Source: CAVTZP01 sp964456815 (lineage in GTDB: Bacteria; Chloroflexota; Dehalococcoidia; Dehalococcoidales; BS750m-G39). From it: a DNA stretch of 20,320 nt. The stretch spans positions 1-20,320 of the forward strand of contig CAYWCO010000009.1 in assembly GCA_964456815.1 (NCBI GenBank). Reading direction: 5' to 3'. A program made the translations under genes and the position numbers. Of this stretch, positions 1 through 7,226 are shown one piece after another. The notes under the pieces were generated by a model, which ran no database searches, was not told the DNA's origin, and saw nothing but the letters and a program-made list of their open reading frames with translations. The stretch's first letter is position 1; each line of letters opens with the position of its first letter.

Positions 1-189
1 GAAGAATAAAGAAATTCAGCTGGAGCTATTGACCTTTAGGAATATAGTATGTTGTTACCACATTATCATTGGTAGGCCGGAATACCGGTTCCCTGACTTT
101 ATTTAGAGGAAGCAGCTTATTCCAGCGCTAGAGCCAGCTACTTGTGTCGTATTCAAAACTTAGAGTAGTATATTAGAAAGGCAGATTTC

Positions 190-723
190 ATGGACAAACC
201 GAAATCAAACATCGATTTCCGACTTATGTCCTTCACCTACAAAGTCCGCGACTTCTTCTTACCTCGTGCAAATATCCTAAGAGAAGTAGGAATAAGACCA
301 GGATTTCAAGTCTTGGATTATGGTTGCGGTCCCGGGAGCTACATACTTCCTTTAGCAGAGCTGGTAGGCAAATCAGGTAGGATCTATGCAGTAGATATCC
401 ATCTACTCGCGGTTCAGGCAGTCCAGAGGCTAGTTTCAAAAAAGCGACTCACCAACGTAGAGGTCATTCATTCCGATTGCAAGACCGGGCTAGCTGATGA
501 AAGCATCAATGTGGTTCTATTGTATGATGTGTTTCACGATTTGGATGACCCGGAGGGGGTATTGAAAGAATTACATCGAGTATTGAAGCCAAACGGAACT
601 CTGTCGTTCACTGACCACCATTTGGGAGAAGACGAAATAACGCCCAGAATGACAAGCAGCAAGTTGTTTAGGTTATCGGCAAAGGGTAGAAGAACATATA
701 GCTTCTCAAAAGAAGAACTGTAA
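190..723 (+). CDS. Class I SAM-dependent methyltransferase (small, UbiE/arsenite-methyltransferase-like)
   Basis: A 177-residue protein with a Rossmann-type methyltransferase fold. Motif I is VLDYGCGPGSY at residues 41-51, which binds the SAM methionine and loops under the cofactor. An acidic end of strand 2 (AVDI, D69) should bind the ribose hydroxyls. A DVFHDL stretch near 113-118 and the LHRVLKPNG segment (128-136) are the usual post-motif elements of this family. The C-terminus (FRLSAKGRRTYSF) matches the short ending of stand-alone members, so the gene looks complete although compact. The ATG at 190 is preceded by AGAAAGG at 175-181, eight bases upstream. The substrate cannot be read from the sequence; small molecules are more likely than nucleic acid. 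It is transcribed toward the nuclease gene at 795-1463, and nothing links the two functionally. Confidence 0.85.
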   Translation: MDKPKSNIDFRLMSFTYKVRDFFLPRANILREVGIRPGFQVLDYGCGPGSYILPLAELVGKSGRIYAVDIHLLAVQAVQRLVSKKRLTNVEVIHSDCKTGLADESINVVLLYDVFHDLDDPEGVLKELHRVLKPNGTLSFTDHHLGEDEITPRMTSSKLFRLSAKGRRTYSFSKEEL

Positions 724-794
724 AGACTGGCTTTCTAATATCCTGAATACGTGCGTTGTTGCACAATCACTCAAATTGTTAAGCCGAGGCTCCA

Positions 795-1463
795 CTAAAT
801 GCTATTCAATTTCTGGGTATACTTGCACCATAGGCAATCAGGGGAATGTTCCGGCGCTATGGGCGATTCAAGCACATCCAATAGCTCATCTATGAAGTTT
901 AGGAAACCTGGCTCGTCTTTTTTGATTTCAACCCAAGTAATATCAGCTTCGTAGGAAAGCTGCTCAATATTTTGCTGATCAACTCTAGAGGGATAGAAAT
1001 ACAAAAGTCCAAGCCTTGTAACAGGGTATAAAGTAAGTGCACCAGGGTCGGGATGTTCCAAGGCATACGCATAGGCATGTAATTGCCGGCTATAAAGACT
1101 CGCGGATTCCCGATTTGGATTACTGGTCTTGAAGTCTATGACGCCATAGGTTCCGTCTTCAAAACTAACAACAATGTCAAATCTCCCACTTATGTAGCAG
1201 GTATCATTATGCTTTGGTAATTGGATAATCTGAGACCGGACACTCTTCTCACCGTGACTCACCGTTCCCGGGGGAATGTCAACGTGTAATTCGCTCGTTT
1301 GTTTGCCATTATAATGGTTCTTTAAGAGACCAGCGATTTGGGCAAAGATAGAGGGTAAAGGAATTGAAGGCTGAGCTATGTTGTTGACCATCTTTAGGTA
1401 GAAACACCGCTTGCAACCTTCATAAAGGAACGTAAGGTCTGATGGGCTTAATTTATAATTCAT
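795..1463 (-). CDS. PD-(D/E)XK nuclease-superfamily protein, Cas4/RecB-like, with four cysteines
   Basis: A 222-residue protein with the RecB/Cas4-type nuclease core. GRFDIVV supplies D96, YGVIDFKTS supplies D110 and K112 (the D-x-K catalytic pair), and RQLHAYAYALE (from R126) is the downstream Q-xxx-Y motif IV typical of RecB-family exonucleases. Cysteines C17 and C20 near the N-terminus and C210 and C213 near the C-terminus flank the core, as in the iron-sulfur ligands of Cas4 and AddB, though here the pattern is 2+2. Family knowledge suggests a single-strand DNA exonuclease or end-trimming activity with a 4Fe-4S cluster; that is inference. No CRISPR repeats or cas genes are visible, so it is better treated as a stand-alone repair-type nuclease than as cas4. 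It converges with the upstream methyltransferase. The start codon is the only well-placed ATG, with a weak purine stretch before it. Confidence 0.8.
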   Translation of the reverse strand: MNYKLSPSDLTFLYEGCKRCFYLKMVNNIAQPSIPLPSIFAQIAGLLKNHYNGKQTSELHVDIPPGTVSHGEKSVRSQIIQLPKHNDTCYISGRFDIVVSFEDGTYGVIDFKTSNPNRESASLYSRQLHAYAYALEHPDPGALTLYPVTRLGLLYFYPSRVDQQNIEQLSYEADITWVEIKKDEPGFLNFIDELLDVLESPIAPEHSPDCLWCKYTQKLNSI

Positions 1464-1738
1464 TTGTTACCGCTTTGAATTATCAGCAATTTGATTATAT
1501 CATATTGTAATAATTGAACCTGCGATACCGTGGATTAAAAGTAAACGGCACACGTATCCGGGCTCAACAATTACCAAGAGCGTCTTACTGCGTGAAAGCT
1601 TGAATCCTTACCTCATTGCACGATTTAACGTTTTGTGCAACCGGAATCTATTAAAATTTGAACGTGGCCGCTCTGTTAGGGTAATCCCCACTCAAGTTAT
1701 CAAAATGAGTCGTACATATGTGAACTATGGGCAACCCA
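1464..1738. other. Intergenic stretch downstream of the histidine kinase with short inverted repeats
   Basis: About 275 nt between the nuclease start and the kinase stop, with no gene. It holds several small inverted repeats: TTGCAC/GTGCAA arms at 1616-1621 and 1635-1640, ACTCA/TGAGT at 1690-1694 and 1706-1710, and a 5-bp stem with a 3-nt loop (ATGGG/CCCAT) at 1727-1739 touching the kinase stop codon. None is followed by a T-run in the kinase direction, so none is a clear intrinsic terminator; they may help end the transcript or may be chance. Confidence 0.35.
1494..1499 (-). promoter_or_regulatory. Candidate -10 box (TATAAT) for the PD-(D/E)XK nuclease gene
   Basis: On the minus strand a perfect TATAAT lies about 30 nt before the nuclease ATG, in a locally very AT-rich stretch. 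I could not find a good -35 hexamer at 16-18 nt spacing, so this is a candidate only. Confidence 0.3.
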
Positions 1739-4285
1739 TCACTTCCCAATGATCTCTTTGTTCGCCATTTCGGTTATGAAAGGGAATTCGACATAGAATG
1801 TAGCCCCTTTTCCGGATTTGCTTTCCACGTGTATCTTGCCACCATGTTCTACTACAATTCCATGACAGATGCTAAGACCGAGCCCAGTGCCCCCCTGTGC
1901 TTCTTTCGTCGTAAAGAACGGGTCGAACAGCTTGTCAAGATGCTCTCTTGAAATCCCTGGACCAGTATCCGTAAACGAGACTCTGACGCACTGGTCTACT
2001 TGGTCAGTTTTGATAGTGAGCTTGCCATCACAGTCTGCACCAGCCATGGCTTGCTCAGCATTCAATATGATGTTCAAAAACACCTCTTGCAACTGATGGA
2101 AATCGACCCAAACCTGAGGAAGTTTATCAGCAAAGTCGGTAACCATCTCAATATTGCTTGTTCTTAGCTCATAAGCCCTTAATTCTAGGGTCTTCGCCAA
2201 AATCTCGTTTATGTCTGCATATTGCTTTTTGGGTTTGTGCTCACGGGCAAAGGCCAACAGATTCTGTACTATCTTGGCGGTGCGCAGCCCCTCGTCGTAA
2301 ATCCTTTCCAAATCCTTAACGACCGTATCGTTGGTGTTTTTCCTTAAAAGACGTTGAGAAAATCCCAGTATGCTGGTAAGAGGATTATTTATCTCGTGGG
2401 CAACGCCGGCTGCCAGCTGACCAATAGCGGCTAGGCGGCTAGAGAGGTAAAGCTCTTGTTGCAGTTGGTCTTCCTTCTCCTCAGCCCGCTTGCGCTTGGT
2501 GATGTCACTGTATATGGCACAGCCTCCAACCGTTTCGTTACCAAGCCGAATAGGGTAGCCAACTATGGCAACGTTGATTAGACTGTCATCCTTACACTTC
2601 CTCACCGTTTCTAGCCGAACCACCTTACTACTGAGACCAACCTGGGATAGCGCAGAGGCTTCCTCAATACGGTCTTCAGGGACGACAACATCGTTAATAG
2701 GCTGACCCTTGATTTCTTTAGCTCGGTAGCCAAAAAGCGCCTCAAATCCTTTATTGACGTCAACTGTCCTGTCGGCTGTATCAACCAAAACAATAGCATC
2801 AGGAGAGTTGTCAAAGAGCTGCTGGAAATAAGCTTTTTGACGCTCCAGCGCTTCCTCTGTCTGCTTGCGCTCAGCCACCTCTTGCTGACTCGCTGCATAT
2901 AGCCGTGCGTTTTCCAATGCTATGGCCATCTGACTGCTCAGGGCTGTAAGTAGCTGCTCATCTTCGCTGGAGTAAGACTGCTGGGAAAGCTTTTGCCCTA
3001 AAACCAATATGCCTGATAGTTGAGCCGGAGCAGTCGGGATCGGGACATAAAGCTTTGCTTCCATTTGTTCAAGGTTGTTCTTTTCTCTGAGTGACAGGCT
3101 TTGCAATTGAGGAACAATATCGAACTCTTCGGAGGATAGAATACGCTGTTGAAGCTTTAACCATTTGATGAGAAGACTCCTGCTCCTCAGCACAACTCCG
3201 GAGGGGGGGTTGTTCAAACCAGTAGAAGATACTGTAATCAAACCGTTTTCACTTTCAGATGGTAACAGAAGACACACACTTGAGGAATGCAGTGCACCGC
3301 TAACCAGTTGAGTCAAGGTAGAGCTTAACTCCTTAAGGTTTATGACATTTTGAGCCTTCTGGCTGAACTGCTGCAGTGCCTGAAGGTAGTTATATCTATC
3401 TCGGTAAAACAGCCTATCCACGAAGTTTTGTGCCCAGCTGTATAATGGCCGCAGAACAATAGCTAGCAGTAAGATGATGATAGGATGTACCCACCATGAT
3501 TCCAGTATTGGCTCAAAAATGAAATGCAGCAAGTACAATATACCTACATAGGGAATAGCTATCATGATACTTACTAAGAGGTAAACTAAGCTTTTCCGAA
3601 CAACAATGCGGATATCCAACAGATGGTATTTAACGATAGATACGGTACAAATGATGCAGAATATCAAGCTGCCCCAGATGGCGGCTGGCGGCAAATTAGA
3701 AAAGACGTCGAGAAGTATTCCCAATACAGGAAATAGAGCCGCAGTGATGAGATAGACTATGCGATTTCTTTCCTCATATGAGTAAGAGTGCTTGTACCGC
3801 TTGAGCAAGTTATACACCCCCCCAACAAGCAAAAAGGGGCCAACAGCAAACAAAGGAATACCAACAGGCCCGAGAACCGGAGCATAGCCATAATACTCTA
3901 AGTGCATCCTTTCTATTAGTAAGTTTGTCGGGCTAAAGGCAGCAGTGACAACCAGAAACAAGTAAGCGGCAGCAAGAATGCGCCTCTGTCCTCTAGTACT
4001 GGTATAGGCAAGTGTAAAATGATAGTAGAGCACATATATAGCGGAAGTAACGAAAGGTAGTGCTCTTTCCCAAAGCAGAGCCCGGTGCAGATCAGGACTT
4101 GAGCGCATACCAAAAATCAACAAGCCCGACAGTCCTGCACCCAGAAGGAGCACACAGAATATCTTGCCGCTGAAACTCCTGTGAGTCCTAGTCCCACGCC
4201 ATACCACCATAGCCAGAGCGACGCAAACAACGAGGGCAACCAGCGGTTGTGCCAAATAGAAGGGATTAGAAAGAGGATTCGCCAT
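1739..4285 (-). CDS. Membrane sensor histidine kinase (7TM-type sensor, GAF, PAS, HisKA, HATPase_c)
   Basis: An 848-residue hybrid-free sensor kinase. Residues 1-285 hold about nine hydrophobic segments (near 11-30, 42-59, 77-95, 103-119, 139-160, 176-194, 203-219, 232-255, 268-284), resembling the 7TM histidine-kinase sensor family. A GAF-like domain covers about 303-462, a PAS domain about 482-595 with the usual DITKRKRAEE exit, and a coiled linker follows. The HisKA dimerisation helix carries H630 in VAHEINNPL. The ATPase domain shows the N box with N742 in ILNAEQAM, the G1 box DTGPGI (773-778) and the G2 box GTGLGLSI (799-806). All catalytic motifs are intact, so it should autophosphorylate. 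It is the last gene of the signalling cluster, starting 2 nt after the GH3-family stop codon, so translation is probably coupled. Likely partners are the two receiver proteins encoded at 6673-7970. The signal is unknown. Confidence 0.93.
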   Translation of the reverse strand: MANPLSNPFYLAQPLVALVVCVALAMVVWRGTRTHRSFSGKIFCVLLLGAGLSGLLIFGMRSSPDLHRALLWERALPFVTSAIYVLYYHFTLAYTSTRGQRRILAAAYLFLVVTAAFSPTNLLIERMHLEYYGYAPVLGPVGIPLFAVGPFLLVGGVYNLLKRYKHSYSYEERNRIVYLITAALFPVLGILLDVFSNLPPAAIWGSLIFCIICTVSIVKYHLLDIRIVVRKSLVYLLVSIMIAIPYVGILYLLHFIFEPILESWWVHPIIILLLAIVLRPLYSWAQNFVDRLFYRDRYNYLQALQQFSQKAQNVINLKELSSTLTQLVSGALHSSSVCLLLPSESENGLITVSSTGLNNPPSGVVLRSRSLLIKWLKLQQRILSSEEFDIVPQLQSLSLREKNNLEQMEAKLYVPIPTAPAQLSGILVLGQKLSQQSYSSEDEQLLTALSSQMAIALENARLYAASQQEVAERKQTEEALERQKAYFQQLFDNSPDAIVLVDTADRTVDVNKGFEALFGYRAKEIKGQPINDVVVPEDRIEEASALSQVGLSSKVVRLETVRKCKDDSLINVAIVGYPIRLGNETVGGCAIYSDITKRKRAEEKEDQLQQELYLSSRLAAIGQLAAGVAHEINNPLTSILGFSQRLLRKNTNDTVVKDLERIYDEGLRTAKIVQNLLAFAREHKPKKQYADINEILAKTLELRAYELRTSNIEMVTDFADKLPQVWVDFHQLQEVFLNIILNAEQAMAGADCDGKLTIKTDQVDQCVRVSFTDTGPGISREHLDKLFDPFFTTKEAQGGTGLGLSICHGIVVEHGGKIHVESKSGKGATFYVEFPFITEMANKEIIGK

Positions 4286-4287
4286 CT

Positions 4288-5886
4288 TTACTTGCTGACC
4301 TCACTCAATTGGAGGAGACGTTCGATCACCGCCTCGGGAGGATTTATATGTGATGGCTTCAGGTGCGCTAGTTCGGCACCCTCCTTCCTTTTTTCCTCAA
4401 TATAGCGCAGGAATGTACCTGCGGACAGGAAGGTTACCCTCACCGGCTTGAGTTTCAAATAGATATCGATGTCCTTGTAATCAGTATCGACTATCTTAAG
4501 CTGTTCATCGATCATGGTAGCTACTTCGGTAGCTTCTTTCTCCTCTTTCAACTCAAGATAAAGGTGTAGAAAGCTCTGATTTTGTTCATACTCTTTACAA
4601 GCTGCCCAGTCGGTGTACTTTATTCTAGTGTTAGCAATCGCCTGCCAGATTGTCTTCTCGTCGAGCTCAGCCAAGCCAGCAAGGTTAATGGTTTCGCCTA
4701 TCCTACGCTGAAAGATTATATGGGGAAGGTTGACTCCTGCCTCATCATCCCTCAGGGCAATGACTTTAATAATGTCTTTCATTCGGTATCTCAGGAGCGG
4801 CATGCCATAGAAATGCGTGATGACAACTTCATATAACTTCCCTTCTTCGACCTCATCAAGGAGCACTGTAGTGGGCTTGTAATCCTTGTCATCTTGGTGC
4901 TCAAGTTGTTCCTGATAGGGAATGAACTCGAGAAACACCATATCATGGGGGAAGACCATCCCCTTCCTGCTCCAACCCTGCATAGCAACGATTTGTGACT
5001 CAGCACAGGCATAAAACTCATATGGTTCACTACCCCAGTAGCGGGCTATATCGTCCCTATAGAGTGTGGTATCCACACCAGCAGCCATAATAGCCTTTGT
5101 TGGCCACAGGTCCTTGGGCAGGATTGCTCTTTGCTCTCTCTTGCTGCGTAGCCACGCTCGGAGCATGCGGCTAACTATTTTGGGATGTAGCATAGATGGG
5201 GAAAACTTCACACTTCGTGCTTGTCCGGTGAACCCCTCTGCAATCCTAACGAGGACACTCCCCAGGGCTCCTATGGCATCTACCCCGTCCTTAAGCGCTA
5301 TTTGAAATCCCGCTTTCGCTCTCTCTTGAAGTTCCAAGTCTTTGATTTTCTCTGAGTCTAAAATAGCGTTAACAGAGAAACGTTGAGCAACAGCTTGAAA
5401 CAAGCAACCTGATGCGTAGGGTGGTGGGGGCAAAAGGAGGAGAGCCCGAATTCCCGGCGAAACATTAACACGACCCTTTTGGTTAGTTGAGGCAAGTGTC
5501 ACGGCAGCTAAAAGGCACTTGGTAACTTTCTCCATAAATTCTGAGCTGTAAGGAAGCCACTTAAAACGTCCTCCCCTTCCGGCAGAGTGGCCCCACATTT
5601 CAGGCTTTATCGCTAGAGCATCCTCTTGTCGCTGACTTAGATAGGGCTCATAGTCGTCATAGGTAGTTAGTGGCACCATGCGGCGAAATTCCTCCACGCT
5701 CTTGGGCTTCTGGTTACCAATAATCTTCTTACCCAGTTTACTACCGGCTACCCGGTCTATCTCGTCCAGTAAGAGTTCCTCCTGGATATCCATGAACTCA
5801 CCAATGGATAAATCTAAAAAGCCACAATACCTCTGCCACAGCTTAGCTTCAGTTAAATCCCGGAAATATTTATCCTCAGAAAGCAT
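4288..5886 (-). CDS. GH3-family protein (acyl-adenylating / acyl-amido synthetase-like)
   Basis: A 532-residue protein whose whole length fits the GH3 family (known in plants as acyl-acid amido synthetases; bacterial members are mostly uncharacterised). Recognisable parts are the N-terminal VPLTTYDDYEPYL (71-83), the nucleotide-loop region WGHSAGRGG followed by FKWLPYS (98-114), the YACAESQ segment (292-298), LLRYRMKDIIKV (364-375) before the C-terminal domain, and LAGLAELDE (402-410). The nucleotide loop departs from the usual SSGTT-type consensus and the RYRxGD motif reads RYRMKD, so substrate or activity may differ. Expected chemistry is ATP-dependent adenylation of a carboxylate and transfer to an amine or thiol; that is inference. 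The ATG at 5886 has a strong AAGGAGGAC ribosome site 8 nt upstream. It sits 18 nt after the methyltransferase gene and 2 nt before the kinase gene, inside one transcription unit. Confidence 0.82.
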   Translation of the reverse strand: MLSEDKYFRDLTEAKLWQRYCGFLDLSIGEFMDIQEELLLDEIDRVAGSKLGKKIIGNQKPKSVEEFRRMVPLTTYDDYEPYLSQRQEDALAIKPEMWGHSAGRGGRFKWLPYSSEFMEKVTKCLLAAVTLASTNQKGRVNVSPGIRALLLLPPPPYASGCLFQAVAQRFSVNAILDSEKIKDLELQERAKAGFQIALKDGVDAIGALGSVLVRIAEGFTGQARSVKFSPSMLHPKIVSRMLRAWLRSKREQRAILPKDLWPTKAIMAAGVDTTLYRDDIARYWGSEPYEFYACAESQIVAMQGWSRKGMVFPHDMVFLEFIPYQEQLEHQDDKDYKPTTVLLDEVEEGKLYEVVITHFYGMPLLRYRMKDIIKVIALRDDEAGVNLPHIIFQRRIGETINLAGLAELDEKTIWQAIANTRIKYTDWAACKEYEQNQSFLHLYLELKEEKEATEVATMIDEQLKIVDTDYKDIDIYLKLKPVRVTFLSAGTFLRYIEEKRKEGAELAHLKPSHINPPEAVIERLLQLSEVSK

Positions 5887-5894
5887 TTGATTGT

Positions 5895-5900
5895 CCTCCT
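5895..5900 (-). promoter_or_regulatory. Strong ribosome binding site of the GH3-family gene
   Basis: AGGAGG on the minus strand, 8 nt before the ATG at 5886, inside the 18-nt gap after the methyltransferase stop. It is the best Shine-Dalgarno sequence in the signalling cluster and fixes the GH3 start. Confidence 0.75.
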
Positions 5901-5904
5901 TGAG

Positions 5905-6627
5905 TTACTTTTTGCCGTAAACTATGAAATCTTGATAGACTGTGTCCTCCTCTATCTGGCAATCTCCGGTTGTTGATTGGGTCAGCATGGCCTCCAACTT
6001 GCTACGCGAATAAGATTTCCGCTTTGGGCGGAAAAGAAGCGGAAGGTAAACAATACCCATCAGCATTTGTGCCAAGGATTCCAAGAGGGCTCTGACACAG
6101 TGCTTTCCTGAATTGATACTGTGACGAACGCTATCCCTTAGCAGACTGATGCCCAACCTTGGGCCTTCCTTAGCTGAGGGATAGGTTATTACGAATTGTC
6201 CTCCGGCCTTCAGTACCCGAAGAATCTCACCAGTAACCTTCTCATTTTCTTGCACAAAATCCATGACATGAATGCATAGCACCCTGTCAAAGCTTCCAGC
6301 TGTAAATTCTAAATGCCTTGCATCCATGATTAACAGCTTGGTTTCCTTAGACAGTGTTAGTGCTTTCCTGTATGCCTTTCGCAACGCCGTATATGAATAG
6401 TCAACTCCGACGATACTGACATCACTGTTCCTCTGCAAAATGTGGACAATTTCATTCCCAGTACCAACACCTACGCATAAGACCCTTTCTTTGTCTTTCA
6501 GCTCGAGCTTATTGACACATCTCTCTTGTAGTTGGCGATAGCGGTTGAGTCGTCCAGTAGTAAAATCATAGACGGGATTATAGGCATAGTTAAAATAAGC
6601 CTGCATCAGCTTCCCAGTAGTGTTCAT
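5905..6627 (-). CDS. Class I SAM-dependent methyltransferase in the signalling cluster
   Basis: A 240-residue methyltransferase from the ATG at 6627; a TTG at 6636 in frame would add three residues, but GGTGG lies only about one base from that TTG and about ten from the ATG, so I prefer the ATG. Numbered from the TTG, motif I is VLCVGVGTGNE (52-62), the acidic ribose-binding residue is D79 in VGVDY, MDARHLEF (104-111) is the adenine-side motif, and LRVLKAGGQFVITYP (139-153) the post-motif strand. The C-terminal part (about 160-243) has a basic, hydrophobic stretch (MGIVYLPLLFRPKRK) that could bind a membrane or a lipid-like substrate. It lies 45 nt after the HTH-receiver gene and 18 nt before the GH3-family gene. 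With GH3 it could modify the same small acid or acyl compound; this is inference from linkage only. Confidence 0.85.
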   Translation of the reverse strand: MNTTGKLMQAYFNYAYNPVYDFTTGRLNRYRQLQERCVNKLELKDKERVLCVGVGTGNEIVHILQRNSDVSIVGVDYSYTALRKAYRKALTLSKETKLLIMDARHLEFTAGSFDRVLCIHVMDFVQENEKVTGEILRVLKAGGQFVITYPSAKEGPRLGISLLRDSVRHSINSGKHCVRALLESLAQMLMGIVYLPLLFRPKRKSYSRSKLEAMLTQSTTGDCQIEEDTVYQDFIVYGKK

Positions 6628-6672
6628 ACTATACAAACCACCATATCTATTGTAAAAAGCTTGCTAAGGCTG

Positions 6673-7209
6673 CTACCCGTTAATTTGAAAAAAAACATTG
6701 ACAGCGGCAACAATGTCTGACTCACCGAAAGGCTTATTCATGACTCCAAAAGGACCCTGAGCTAGAGCCTGCGCCATCAGCTCACTGTCGGGATAGCCGG
6801 TTATAATAGTTACTGGTAGTTTGGGCTTGGTAGTCTTTATTCGGCGAAAAAGCTCGGCTCCGTTCATAACAGGCATTTTAAGGTCAAGGAAAACCATGTC
6901 AAAGTCTCGCTGCTGCACCAGTTGTAAGCCTTCGGCACTAGTCCCAGTAGTTATCACTTCATGCCCCAACTCCCCCAAGGTCTCCTTAAATAGGGCTTGA
7001 ATCAACTCCTCGTCATCGATGACGAGTATGCTTGCTTTGGTTTCCGTTGGTTTTTGACGTAGCCACTCATCAATTGAGGCCTTGTCAAACCTCCACTCGC
7101 GACCTACCTTAGTTGCAGAGATGCTACCTCTCTTTAGCAGCCGGTATATAGTCTTCTTGGTGACGCGCAAATAACCAGCTACTTCCTCAACAGTCATGAG
7201 CTCTCCCAT
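6673..7209 (-). CDS. Excisionase-type HTH fused to a C-terminal receiver domain
   Basis: A response regulator with reversed domain order. From the ATG at 7209 it is 178 residues. An excisionase/MerR-like winged HTH fills about residues 4-53 (MTVEEVAGYLRVTKKTIYRLLKR, with the typical VGREWRF wing and SIDEWL helix). A complete receiver domain follows: DD acidic pocket at 65-66, phospho-acceptor D109 in VFLDLKMP, T137 in ITGYP and K159 in NKPF. In-frame TTG and ATG codons at 7230 and 7227 exist and overlap the preceding stop, but AGGAGA at 7219-7224 is correctly spaced only for the ATG at 7209. DNA binding is presumably switched by phosphorylation at D109, with the kinase at 1739-4285 as the natural partner. 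Most response regulators place the receiver first, so this order is notable, though similar HTH-receiver proteins occur in Chloroflexota. Confidence 0.9.
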   Translation of the reverse strand: MGELMTVEEVAGYLRVTKKTIYRLLKRGSISATKVGREWRFDKASIDEWLRQKPTETKASILVIDDEELIQALFKETLGELGHEVITTGTSAEGLQLVQQRDFDMVFLDLKMPVMNGAELFRRIKTTKPKLPVTIITGYPDSELMAQALAQGPFGVMNKPFGESDIVAAVNVFFQING

Positions 7210-7218
7210 ATTGCCCGT

Positions 7219-7224
7219 TCTCCT
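7219..7224 (-). promoter_or_regulatory. Ribosome binding site that decides the HTH-receiver start
   Basis: AGGAGA on the minus strand, 9 nt before the ATG at 7209 and downstream of the two alternative upstream starts (7230 and 7227), which it therefore argues against. Confidence 0.6.
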
Positions 7225-7226
7225 CA

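Noticed and set aside
2..106. 34-codon open frame at the left edge that could be the tail of a gene cut by the window
   Set aside because: Too short and without any recognisable motif; an open run of this length is expected by chance in AT-rich sequence.
1616..1640. TTGCAC/GTGCAA inverted repeat as an operator or terminator
   Set aside because: Only 6 bp per arm, no second copy near a promoter in this window, and no T-run; chance is likely.
1727..1739. Perfect 5-bp stem with 3-nt loop at the end of the kinase gene as a terminator
   Set aside because: No T-run follows in the kinase direction and the stem is short and overlaps the stop codon.
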